The notes beneath the pieces are model-generated. The model was not told the origin of the DNA and made no database searches. It saw only the letters and a program-made list of their open reading frames with translations. Below are positions 26,144 to 33,866 of a stretch of 37,283 nucleotides of DNA, one piece after another. The DNA is from JANNWF01 sp052390415 (lineage in GTDB: Bacteria; Pseudomonadota; Gammaproteobacteria; Xanthomonadales; Xanthomonadaceae), in NCBI GenBank assembly GCA_052390415.1, contig JBQTGY010000042.1, positions 1 through 37,283 of the forward strand. The letters are read 5' to 3'. The translations under genes were made by a program, and so were the position numbers. Positions within the stretch are counted from its first letter, which is position 1, and every line of letters starts with the position of its first letter.

Positions 26144-26815
26144 TCAGTTTCCAGTCGCGGCGGTTGGCTCACTCAGAATGATCGCGGCGATCTTCTGACT
26201 CGACGGCAAAAACGTGTGCAGCACGGGCACCTCGGTCAGGCGCGCGAACCAGTCTGCCCTGACCTCGGAGACGGCGACCACGCCATCGTTGGCATCGCCA
26301 GCAAAAGGACCGAGGCGCGAAGTCGTACCACGGACACCGGCAATCGCGGTAGTGGGGATGTCGATGGGTCCGATGGCGCGCATGCGTTCTTCCGAACTCA
26401 GGAGTTGCCCGCAGTCGCCGGTCAACAAACGATAAGCGATGCTGTTTCGCAACCGGATCGCGAGACGCGCGGGTACGATCGGTGACCCGAGCAAGAACAG
26501 ATGCTCGGGCCGGCGGATGCTGTGGTCCATCTTGTTCAAGGCCGCCCGCAGCAATACGCCGCCCAAGGAGTGGCCGACAACCAAATAGCGACCAACGTTG
26601 GACACGGCTTCGATTCGCCGGATCAAGCGAGCGACGATATTGTCGAAGGTTTCGAGTGCGGCCACATAACCGAAGGTGTGGGTCTGCAAGCCTGACTGAC
26701 GCAGGCGTCGCAACATTGGCCAGCTGGATAGCGGCGTTCGCCCCATGCCATGCACGAACAGGACGTGCAGCCGCTCGGACGATGGTGGGCGATGCGCTGG
26801 GCGTCGACTATCCAT
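26144..26815 (-). CDS. Alpha/beta-hydrolase (lipase/PGAP1-like)
   Basis: A 223-residue serine hydrolase without a signal peptide. The oxyanion segment LFVHGMG (19-25), nucleophile elbow GHSLGG (Ser83), and likely Asp177 (DANDGVV) and His200 (VLHTFL) make a complete triad. The family includes lipases and acyl-protein hydrolases; substrate unknown. It is followed by the GNAT gene. The 265 bases upstream (26816-27080) contain no gene I can support; a hairpin AGGCGC/GCGCCT followed by T5 lies at about 27002-27028 on the plus strand. Confidence 0.85.
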   Translation of the reverse strand: MDSRRPAHRPPSSERLHVLFVHGMGRTPLSSWPMLRRLRQSGLQTHTFGYVAALETFDNIVARLIRRIEAVSNVGRYLVVGHSLGGVLLRAALNKMDHSIRRPEHLFLLGSPIVPARLAIRLRNSIAYRLLTGDCGQLLSSEERMRAIGPIDIPTTAIAGVRGTTSRLGPFAGDANDGVVAVSEVRADWFARLTEVPVLHTFLPSSQKIAAIILSEPTAATGN

Positions 26816-27080
26816 GGTCTCGCTCGACCGCAGTTGGCGGGGTCTCTTTCTTCACCGTGAATTCCTCCTGGCGGCGGGGCAAGCTGCGCCAGGCGATGAT
26901 GCCAGAGCACGGTGGGCCGAGCTGATCGCGGGGAATCTCCAGAAGAAGCGCAGCAGGCTGCGCTCCACCAACGCTCTTTTTTGCCGCTGCTCCCAAACAG
27001 AACAGGCGCCGCAAATGCAGCGCCTTTTTCCTGAGCCCAGTGTGCAATTGGGTCGATGCTGATGCTCAAGCCATCAATCA

Positions 27081-28289
27081 TCAATGCACGGGTTTGGCTT
27101 CGTCGTAACGCAGGCCCTTGTCCTTGGCTTGCTCCTTGACCGTGCTGAACACCTGGTAGTCGAGCGAATCACGGCTGCTGGTCGCGGCGGCGAGGTTGGT
27201 TTCGATGTGCGCCTGCCGCTGCTCGTTCAGGCGGCCGATCTCGGCCTTGATTTCGCGCCGACGCTCGGCGGTTTCTTCAATCGCCTTGGCGCGCTCGTCG
27301 GCATCCATGGCGACCAGCGGGGCGGGCAGATTTTCGGCGGGTACGTCAGCCAGTTTGACCTTGCCCGTGCTGATGGCGTCGACCAGTTCACTCTCGCCCA
27401 GTAAATTGCTGGCACCGGCCGCCGAGGTATTGAACTGGGCACGTTTGGCTTGGGCGGCGGGGGAGGCGGCGGCGTGCACTTTTTCAGCTGCGGCTTGTTT
27501 GACTGCCATCGCCTCGCGCGTACCGGCATCACCAAAGAACATGCGGCTGTCATCCAGTTCGCGGGCCAGTGCAGCAATCGACTCATCAAACGGCGTCGCC
27601 ACGGCCACCGCGCTGCCGCCTTGGCCCACTTCAAAGTAGGCACCGCCGGCGAGTGAAGCAATCTGCTGCCAGCTGGCGCGGGTGTCGCTCGCGCTGCCGG
27701 CTTGAATGGTGTTAATCACGATGCCGCGCCCCGTAGCCGACTTCATGATCTGCGGAAATCCGGCTTCGTCTTGATACTGCTGCGGCGGCGCATCACCCAC
27801 CAGAAAGACGGTCCGATAGGCCTCGCGGTTCTGACTCCAGCTGATCCGATTGACGGCTTCGGACAAGGCTTGATTGACCGCCTCGGGCGTGTCGCCACCA
27901 CCGGCGGCTTCGAAATCCATGAGTTGGGCGTAGACCTGATCGAGATCGGTCGATAGGTCGATGACCTTGGTCACGTATTCGTCGCCACGATCGCGAAAGG
28001 CGACCAGACCGATGGCGAGTTCAGGGGTAGGCTTGGCTTGCGCCATCGAACTGGCAATCGACCAGATGTTGTCCTTGGCCGCTTGAATCATGCCGCTCAT
28101 GCTGCCGGTAGTGTCGAGCACAAACACCACTTCAATGCGTGGGTTTTGTTGCTGGGCAAGGCTGGTTGGGATGACCGTGGTCGGAGTGACCGTGGTCGGC
28201 GGCTTTGCTGGCGGAGTGGCAGACGGATAGGCAAAGACGAGGCCGGCGGTGACGGTCAGCAGAGCGGCGGCGAGGATGGGAGTTTTCAT
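27081..28289 (-). CDS. Secreted VWA-domain protein
   Basis: A 402-residue exported protein. The signal peptide is MKTPILAAALLTVTAGLVFA (1-20), then a Pro/Thr-rich linker (about 21-45). A VWA domain follows with MIDAS DTTGS (in FVLDTTGSMSGM) and the downstream GGGDTPEA segment. The C-terminal third is charged and probably helical or coiled (ERAKAIEETAERRREIKAEIG...). AGGAG precedes the ATG. It is the third gene of the PspA-like operon, 64 bp after the membrane-protein gene. VWA domains bind partners through a metal ion; here I infer a periplasmic adaptor. No lipobox, sortase motif or transmembrane anchor was seen. Confidence 0.88.
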   Translation of the reverse strand: MKTPILAAALLTVTAGLVFAYPSATPPAKPPTTVTPTTVIPTSLAQQQNPRIEVVFVLDTTGSMSGMIQAAKDNIWSIASSMAQAKPTPELAIGLVAFRDRGDEYVTKVIDLSTDLDQVYAQLMDFEAAGGGDTPEAVNQALSEAVNRISWSQNREAYRTVFLVGDAPPQQYQDEAGFPQIMKSATGRGIVINTIQAGSASDTRASWQQIASLAGGAYFEVGQGGSAVAVATPFDESIAALARELDDSRMFFGDAGTREAMAVKQAAAEKVHAAASPAAQAKRAQFNTSAAGASNLLGESELVDAISTGKVKLADVPAENLPAPLVAMDADERAKAIEETAERRREIKAEIGRLNEQRQAHIETNLAAATSSRDSLDYQVFSTVKEQAKDKGLRYDEAKPVH

Positions 28290-28353
28290 GGTGAGTCTCC
28301 TGGTTGAGTCAGAGCAGATGAGGGGGATGGAAACAAGGCGCGTGGGCGAGCGA

Positions 28354-28911
28354 TCAACGGGTGGCGCTGGAGTCATACAAACGCTGCAGAGCGGCTTCTG
28401 CGGTGCGCTGTGCATGGGTGAAACGGTCGCCGGACGCAGTCGGGGTTCGCGTAGCGGTCGAGAACGAAGCGGCCAACGCTTGCAGCAGCAGGAAGCTCCA
28501 CAGGGCCAGACCCACGCTGCCGCTGTGGCGCAAGGTGGCCATGCCAACGGCGGCGGCGATCAGCATGACGGCGGCATCCAGCAAGGCCGGCAGTGGCCGA
28601 GCGTGAGATCCGAGATTGCGCAACAGCCACGGCAGCGCTGCGAGCAAGCCCAGCCATAACCATAACGGCGGGTTGAAGACCAGCAAGCCGACGCAGATCG
28701 CGAACCAGCTCGCGGCCACCAGCAATCGACCGGCGCGGTTGGGACCTTGCAACAACAGGTCGAGCAAGGTCGCGCTGGCAACCAACAACAGCACCAGACG
28801 GATGGCGATGTGGGTGCCGGTGAACGGTGCCAATAACCAGAATGCAGCGGCGCCGATGGCGCTCAGAACAAACGCCAATGCAACGCCGCGCCAGAAACCG
28901 GCGGCGTTCAT
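28354..28911 (-). CDS. Multi-pass membrane protein of the PspA-like operon
   Basis: Unrecognised 185-residue protein with about six hydrophobic segments (residues 8-140), several rich in Leu and Trp (FNPPLWLWLGLLAALPWLL), and a hydrophilic C-terminus from about 155 to the end. The ATG at 28911 overlaps the stop of the PspA-like gene (ATGA), so synthesis is coupled to it. That arrangement suggests the PspA-like protein acts at this membrane partner. It is not obviously PspB or PspC. Function unknown. Confidence 0.8.
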   Translation of the reverse strand: MNAAGFWRGVALAFVLSAIGAAAFWLLAPFTGTHIAIRLVLLLVASATLLDLLLQGPNRAGRLLVAASWFAICVGLLVFNPPLWLWLGLLAALPWLLRNLGSHARPLPALLDAAVMLIAAAVGMATLRHSGSVGLALWSFLLLQALAASFSTATRTPTASGDRFTHAQRTAEAALQRLYDSSATR

Positions 28912-29438
28912 GCGCGCCCCCGGCGAGCACGCAACAACGCCAATTCGACGTCGGCATCGGAGACGTTGAACTGTTCGGCGCTCCACGGACTGGCGAAACC
29001 GGCGGCATCAGTCGAAGGTGTCTGTGCTTGCGCTTGTGCTCGCAGCTGTTCGAACTGTGCGCGTTGTTTTTCGAGTGACTGTTGGTCCTGGGTGATATCG
29101 ACTTCCAGGCGGGCGGCTTGCCGCTGCAAGTGCGCCAGCAGACGCTCGCCTTCCAATCGACGTCGCAACAACACTCGCGCCAGCGCTTCGTTGTCGGCGT
29201 TCAAGCACAGCTCCAGCTCTTCATCGACTTTGGTCAGCGTGGTGCTGATTTCCTGCTGACGGCGCACCAGCGCATCACGTTGTTGACGATCCAGCTCGAG
29301 CTTGCGACTGCCGTCGGCCAGCGCTTCTTCCATCTCGCGCAGTGCTTGCCGCAGCAACAAGTCAGGCTCTTCGATGCCGTCCAGCACGGCATGCATGTCG
29401 GCGCGAAACAAACGCGTCAATCGGTTGATCATGGGCAT
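28908..29438 (-). CDS. PspA/IM30-like coiled-coil protein
   Basis: A 176-residue protein, shorter than typical PspA (about 220). The N-terminus MPMINRLTRLFRADMHAVLD and the LLRQALREMEEAL stretch match the PspA pattern (F...A..LD..E.P..L.RQ...EME..L). Residues about 30-150 are a nearly continuous coiled coil (DRQQRDALVRRQQEIS, RRRLEGERLLAHLQRQ). The ATG at 29438 has AGGAG at good spacing. Family members bind stressed inner membranes and form ESCRT-III-like assemblies. It is first in an operon with a membrane protein and a VWA protein, divergent from a two-component system. Confidence 0.82.
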   Translation of the reverse strand: MPMINRLTRLFRADMHAVLDGIEEPDLLLRQALREMEEALADGSRKLELDRQQRDALVRRQQEISTTLTKVDEELELCLNADNEALARVLLRRRLEGERLLAHLQRQAARLEVDITQDQQSLEKQRAQFEQLRAQAQAQTPSTDAAGFASPWSAEQFNVSDADVELALLRARRGRA

Positions 29439-29487
29439 CGGAGTCTCCTGTCGTTGGGGTGCCAACAGACTAGGAATCCGCCGCAGG

Positions 29488-29544
29488 CGAAAACAGGCCG
29501 AACGCTGTAAACACTTGCGGGCGGCTGTTTACAAACTGTTTGCA
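29488..29544. promoter_or_regulatory. Cluster of four TGTTTNCR elements (candidate response-regulator sites)
   Basis: TGTTTACA (29526-29533) and TGTTTGCA (29537-29544) form a direct repeat with 11-bp period, written TGTTTA-N5-TGTTTG, the form of a PhoP box. TGTAAACA (29506-29513) is an inverted copy, and CGAAAACA (29488-29495) a weaker inverted one. The cluster lies between the divergent PspA-like operon and the response regulator, where an OmpR-family protein would bind. Confidence 0.6.
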
Positions 29545-29604
29545 TGCGCTGCGGACGACGGCGGTGTTAGTGTCGAACGCTGTGAACGGCCATGCCGAAC
29601 TTCT

Positions 29605-29659
29605 CCCCTCTCCCGCAAGTGGGAGAGGGGCTCGAAGCGAGCGGGAGAGGGGCTCGAAG
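29605..29659. repeat. Palindromic repeat, CCCCTCTCCC family, copy 2, with direct repeat
   Basis: CCCCTCTCCC (29605-29614), loop GCAAGT, GGGAGAGGGG (29621-29630). The 17 bases GGGAGAGGGGCTCGAAG at 29621-29637 recur at 29643-29659. The arms equal those at 370-392. It lies 50 bp before the response-regulator ATG, in its leader. Confidence 0.8.
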
Positions 29660-29708
29660 AGAAGCGTTTACTCCACCGATAACCCTTGATGCGAGAACGA
29701 GTGACCGC

Positions 29709-30416
29709 ATGCAACGCAAGCCACGCCTGTTGATCATCGAAGACGAGCCGGCCATACGGGCGGGCTTGATCGACGTGTTCGTCTATCACGGCTATTTGGT
29801 TGAATCCGCCAGCGACGGCGCGGATGGGCTCGCCAAGGCCAGACGCGGCAACTTCGATCTGATCTTGCTCGACGTGATGTTGCCGAGCGTGGATGGCTTC
29901 ACGATCTGCGGCGAGTTGCGCCGCTGTGACCCCGACCTGCCGATCATGATGTTGACCGCCAAGACCAACGACGACGACATCATTCATGGCTTGGCATTGG
30001 GTGCTGACGACTACGTCGGAAAACCCTTTTCGGTCGCGCAACTGGTGCTGCGCGTGCAAGCCGTGTTGCGGCGCGCGCGCCCGGCATTACTCAACGACTC
30101 GCACCTGCGTTTGCTCGGCGGCATCGCCATCGATACTCGCAATTTGAGCGCCAGCATCAATGGCGTAGAGACGCACTTTACCCGTCGCGAAATGGAGGTC
30201 TTGCAGTATCTCGGAGCCAATGCGGAGCGGCCGGTGTCGCGCGAAGAACTGTTGCACAAGGTGTGGGGTTACGGCCGTGAGATGGAAATCGAAACTCGCA
30301 CCGTCGACATCCATATCGCCAAGTTGCGACGCAAGATCGAGACCGATCCCAAACTGCCGCTATGCCTGTTGACCGTGCGCGGAGGCGGTTATCGCTTGTT
30401 GCTGGCGGACGCATGA
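29709..30416 (+). CDS. OmpR/PhoB-family response regulator
   Basis: A 235-residue regulator. The receiver domain (about 5-118) has acidic residues IIEDE (10-14), phospho-acceptor Asp55 (LLDVMLP), the conserved Thr in LTAKT, and Lys in GKPF. The winged-helix DNA-binding domain (about 135-232) ends VRGGGYRL. The open frame continues upstream to 29592, but those residues come from the palindromic repeat, so the ATG at 29709 is used. Its stop overlaps the kinase ATG (ATGA). It is divergent from the PspA-like operon and next to TGTTTA-type direct repeats it may bind. Confidence 0.93.
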   Translation: MQRKPRLLIIEDEPAIRAGLIDVFVYHGYLVESASDGADGLAKARRGNFDLILLDVMLPSVDGFTICGELRRCDPDLPIMMLTAKTNDDDIIHGLALGADDYVGKPFSVAQLVLRVQAVLRRARPALLNDSHLRLLGGIAIDTRNLSASINGVETHFTRREMEVLQYLGANAERPVSREELLHKVWGYGREMEIETRTVDIHIAKLRRKIETDPKLPLCLLTVRGGGYRLLLADA

Positions 30417-32551
30417 GCCGAGCGCGTTCGCATGGCATGACTCGCGGTCGCTTGCGCTGGACCTTGGGGACACTTTTCCTGGCACTGGCGATTCCCAGCG
30501 CCGTATTGGTGGTGCAAACCCAGCGGCAGCTGAAATGGGAGTCATTCCATCAAAATCGGCAGTTGGCGGTCGAACTGGCTGATCGCATTGATGCGCGCCT
30601 GCAGCAACTGGTGGCAACGGAAGAAGCGCGCGGCTACGCCGACTACACTTTCCTCAATGTCACCAGTCTGAATGCAGCGACCGATCCGGCCATCGAGGCT
30701 TTGCTGCAACGTTCGCCGCTGGCGCGGTTTCCGGTGCAAAGCGACATTCCGGGATTGCTCGGTTGGTTTCAGATCGATGCCGAGGGTGGCTTCAGCAGTC
30801 CCTTGTTGCCACAGCAGGACGGTCGCTTTGAAGAATTGGGGCTGACAAAAGAAGAAGTCGCGGCGCGCCAAGCGCTCGCCGATAGCCTGCAGGATGTGCT
30901 GGGTCGCAATCAGCTGGTGGTCAAGCGGCGGGCTGCCACCTTGCAGGTGGCGGCCGCTACAAGCAAAGACGAGCGGCAGAACTCACCGAGTCCGATCACG
31001 GCCGCCGTTGAAAGCAGACTCGGCAGATCTGACGCTGCCTCGGCGACGGCCGCCGCCGCCTCACCGCCGCCGGCCCAGGTCGCGTTCGACCAGCTTAATC
31101 AAGCCCAGGCCGGACCTCGTGCTCAGGAAGCCAAGGCGCTAGGCAAGGTCACCGACCTCAATCTCGCTAATGCCTATGCCGAGCGCGATGAGTATCTGCA
31201 GGAAGAGCTTCGGCAAGACAAGCAGAAGCTGGCGCTACCTCAGCGAGGCCGACGCGTCGAGCAGGCGGCACTGCCGACCTTTGCCGCCAAGGAACAAGCC
31301 GCCACGGTCACCAGCGAGAATCCCGCTTCGGCGCGCGAAGCCGAACTGCTGGATGCGAAAGTCTCGTTGCGTGACTCGGTACTGACTGCCGCGCCCCTGC
31401 GCATGTTCGACAGCGAACTCGATCCCTTCGAGATCGCCCAACTCGGCAGTGGCCACTTCGTGTTGTTTCGGCGCGTGTGGCGCAATGGCGAGCGCAGCAT
31501 TCAAGGTGCCTTGATCGAGCAGGATGCGTTCCTGCGCGGCATGATCGATCAGCCATTCGCAGGCAGCGTGGTGAGTCCGGTCAGCGACCTTCTGGTGGCT
31601 TGGCAAGGCGATGTGCTGCAACGCTTTGACGGTCGTCGTGGGCGTCTCCATGACCAGCAGGCCGATGAACTCACTGGCACCTTGTTGCATCGCGCGAGGC
31701 TCTCCGCGCCTTTGGCCGACATGGAGCTGATCTGGACCATCCGCCGTCTGCCGACCAGCCCGGGCCTGTCGCTGGTCGCTTGGGCCGGAGTCGTCCTGTT
31801 CGGTGTACTGATGGCCGGGTTTTTCACCCTCTATCGACTTGGACTCAAACAGCTAGGCTTGGCATCCCAACAGCAGGATTTCATCGCCGCCGTCAGTCAC
31901 GAGTTGAAGACCCCGCTGACCTCGATCCGCATGTACGGTGAACTGCTGCGCGCAGGTTGGGCGTCGGAGGAAAAGAGGCGCGAGTACTACGACTATATCT
32001 TCCATGAGTCCGAGCGTTTGTCGCGCCTGATCGCCAACGTGTTGCAGTTGGCGCGGTTGGAACGCGACGAGTTGCGGCTGGAGTTGAAGCCGCAAGCGGT
32101 GGCCACCTTGTTCGATGTGATCCGCTCCAAAGTGCATGGCCAGATCGAACGCGCCGGCTTTGAAGTGAGTTTCGACCTGGACCAAGAATGTGCGAAGGTC
32201 GAACTCAGCGTCGATACCGACGCCTTGGTGCAGGTCATGATCAATCTGGTCGACAACGCGCTGAAGTTCTCTGCCAAGGCTGATGTCAAACGCATCGAAA
32301 TCAGCGTCGCGGCGGTTGACAAGAACCGCATCGCCTTCGCCGTTCGCGATCATGGACCCGGTGTGCCAGCGGCTCTGCGCAAGCGCATATTTGAGTTGTT
32401 TTTCCGCGCGGGCAATGAGCTGACGCGCGAAACGCAAGGCACCGGCATCGGTCTCGCCCTGGTCCGCCAACTTGCGCACGGCATGCATGGCGAAGTCGAC
32501 GTTCAGGCGCGCGACCCAGGGGTCGAGTTTCGCTTGCTGTTGATGGCTTGA
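30413..32551 (+). CDS. Sensor histidine kinase with large periplasmic domain
   Basis: A 712-residue membrane kinase, translationally coupled to the response regulator. TM1 is about 15-34 and TM2 about 453-474, leaving some 418 residues outside the inner membrane. That region has helical/charged parts and an Ala/Pro-rich low-complexity stretch (about 205-225) and matches no sensor domain I recognise. No HAMP separates TM2 from the dimerisation helix. The H-box has His496 (AAVSHELKTPLTS). The ATPase domain shows N box NLVDNALKFS, G1 DHGPGVP and G2 GTGIGLALV. It is expected to phosphorylate the adjacent regulator; the signal is unknown. Confidence 0.93.
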   Translation: MSRARSHGMTRGRLRWTLGTLFLALAIPSAVLVVQTQRQLKWESFHQNRQLAVELADRIDARLQQLVATEEARGYADYTFLNVTSLNAATDPAIEALLQRSPLARFPVQSDIPGLLGWFQIDAEGGFSSPLLPQQDGRFEELGLTKEEVAARQALADSLQDVLGRNQLVVKRRAATLQVAAATSKDERQNSPSPITAAVESRLGRSDAASATAAAASPPPAQVAFDQLNQAQAGPRAQEAKALGKVTDLNLANAYAERDEYLQEELRQDKQKLALPQRGRRVEQAALPTFAAKEQAATVTSENPASAREAELLDAKVSLRDSVLTAAPLRMFDSELDPFEIAQLGSGHFVLFRRVWRNGERSIQGALIEQDAFLRGMIDQPFAGSVVSPVSDLLVAWQGDVLQRFDGRRGRLHDQQADELTGTLLHRARLSAPLADMELIWTIRRLPTSPGLSLVAWAGVVLFGVLMAGFFTLYRLGLKQLGLASQQQDFIAAVSHELKTPLTSIRMYGELLRAGWASEEKRREYYDYIFHESERLSRLIANVLQLARLERDELRLELKPQAVATLFDVIRSKVHGQIERAGFEVSFDLDQECAKVELSVDTDALVQVMINLVDNALKFSAKADVKRIEISVAAVDKNRIAFAVRDHGPGVPAALRKRIFELFFRAGNELTRETQGTGIGLALVRQLAHGMHGEVDVQARDPGVEFRLLLMA

Positions 32552-32552
32552 A

Positions 32553-32571
32553 ACCGCGCGCTGCACGCGGT
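32553..32571. terminator. Weak stem-loop between convergent kinase and hydrolase genes
   Basis: ACCGCG / CGCGGT, a 6-bp stem with a 7-nt loop, directly after the kinase stop, followed by a weakly T-rich tail. Confidence 0.4.
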
Positions 32572-32610
32572 GCTTGTTTGACTTCAGTAGCCAGACCCGG
32601 GCGGTGGCAA

Positions 32611-33555
32611 TCAGGGCGGGGTCGCGGCGTTCGTGTCGACAGGCGTGGCACATCCAGGCTGCTTGGCGACAGTGTCTTGCAGAAACGCTTCCACACGATC
32701 GAAGTGATCGATCGGTGAGGCGTGGTCGCCTTGCACCACGCTCAGTTCGTGGACGTGACCAAAATCATGCTCGGTCAGCCGTTTCATCAAACGCTCCGAC
32801 ATCGTTTGTGCCGGCCACATTTCATCCTGATCGGCGGCGATCAGCAGGATCGGACCGTTGATGCGCTCCACGGCGATGGCTGCGGCGGCGGCAGATTCGT
32901 CGGCGAGGATGCGCTGCATCACCGCCAGCAAATCACCCTTCAACAGGTCGAAGGTCGCCGCCCACGGCATGTGCGCAAAGGGCAGTGGCTCTCGATTGAG
33001 CGCCCAGGATGACGTGTTCATCGCATCGGTGTGGGCGGGGAAGACAGTGTCTCCCGGTGCCAGCGCGATCACCGCGTCAATGTCCGAAAAGTTCGCAGCC
33101 AAGGTGAGCGCCAACTCCGCGCCTTTGGAACCCCCCAGCACGATCACGCAGGCGTCACTGACTGCGGCATCGGACTGTGCTTTGACGATAGCTTGATGCA
33201 CACCCTCAAGCGCAATGCGATCCAGCTTTTCGGGTGTGTTGGGCAAACCGAAGTAGCCCACTGCCAAAAACGCGTAACCAGCGTGTTCGAAGCGCTGGCG
33301 TTGTTTTTCCCAGCGCGGATGCAGCCAACCATTGCCGCCCTCAGCACCACCCAAGCCCACGATCAATGGCCGCGGCGCACCGGCCGGCGCGAACAGCTTT
33401 GCGTCGACCTGACCATAGCGCTGTGGCAGGGTGACCGTGTCGAAGCTGGTGACCACGTAGCCGACATAGGCTACGGCCGCCAAGGTCAGTACGAGCAGGC
33501 TGGCGGCTGTCCACACGGCAAACTTGCGCAGCAACTTGAGTGGGCGATGGAACAT
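32611..33555 (-). CDS. BAAT-type acyl-CoA thioester hydrolase-like protein
   Basis: A 314-residue alpha/beta hydrolase of the BAAT C-terminal type (acyl-CoA:amino acid acyltransferase / thioesterase). An N-terminal hydrophobic segment (about 14-36) anchors or exports it. GLGGAEGG (67-74) and the nucleophile motif GGSKGAEL (Ser143) are typical, with likely Asp244 (DQDEMWP) and His278 (GDHASP). Ser occupies the nucleophile position that is often Cys in the acyltransferase enzymes, so hydrolysis is more likely than conjugation. It is 47 bp after the XRE gene and probably in its operon. Confidence 0.85.
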   Translation of the reverse strand: MFHRPLKLLRKFAVWTAASLLVLTLAAVAYVGYVVTSFDTVTLPQRYGQVDAKLFAPAGAPRPLIVGLGGAEGGNGWLHPRWEKQRQRFEHAGYAFLAVGYFGLPNTPEKLDRIALEGVHQAIVKAQSDAAVSDACVIVLGGSKGAELALTLAANFSDIDAVIALAPGDTVFPAHTDAMNTSSWALNREPLPFAHMPWAATFDLLKGDLLAVMQRILADESAAAAAIAVERINGPILLIAADQDEMWPAQTMSERLMKRLTEHDFGHVHELSVVQGDHASPIDHFDRVEAFLQDTVAKQPGCATPVDTNAATPP

Positions 33556-33602
33556 CGGTGGATCCTTGGCGGGAGAAGAGGGTGAGCAGCGACGCGAAGT
33601 GT

Positions 33603-33866
33603 TCAGGCAGGCGGCAGATCGGATGGCGATGAGTCAGGTGACGCGGGCGCTGACGAATTCCAGAAAAACACCGCGTCCACACTCAGTGAAAACTCCCCCG
33701 CCAGGCGCATAGCCAGTTCCAGCGACGGTGCGTAGCGGCCGCCTTCGATGGCGATGATGGTTTGCCGAGTGATGCCCACTCGCCGGGCAAGCGTCTCCTG
33801 CGACATCTCCGCGTGCTCGAAACGCAGCCTGCGCAGGTGATTGCCGATGGGTGACGGTTGGCTCAT
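33603..33866 (-). CDS. Small XRE-family (HTH) regulator
   Basis: An 87-residue DNA-binding protein. The helix-turn-helix spans about 8-62 (RRLRFEHAEMSQETLARRVG, ITRQTIIAIEGGRYAP), followed by a short Ser/Pro-rich tail. The ATG at 33866 overlaps the stop of the upstream membrane-protein gene (ATGA). Small XRE regulators are often paired with a multi-pass membrane protein; here the pair has a perfect palindrome at its promoter, probably an autoregulatory operator. Confidence 0.93.
   Translation of the reverse strand: MSQPSPIGNHLRRLRFEHAEMSQETLARRVGITRQTIIAIEGGRYAPSLELAMRLAGEFSLSVDAVFFWNSSAPASPDSSPSDLPPA

Noticed and set aside
26816..27080. Small gene between the alpha/beta hydrolase and the VWA gene
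   Set aside because: Several short frames on both strands but none with a domain or a credible start; treated as intergenic.
29592..29708. N-terminal extension of the response regulator from ATG 29592
   Set aside because: The extra residues are encoded by the palindromic repeat and do not align to receiver domains; ATG 29709 gives a standard N-terminus.
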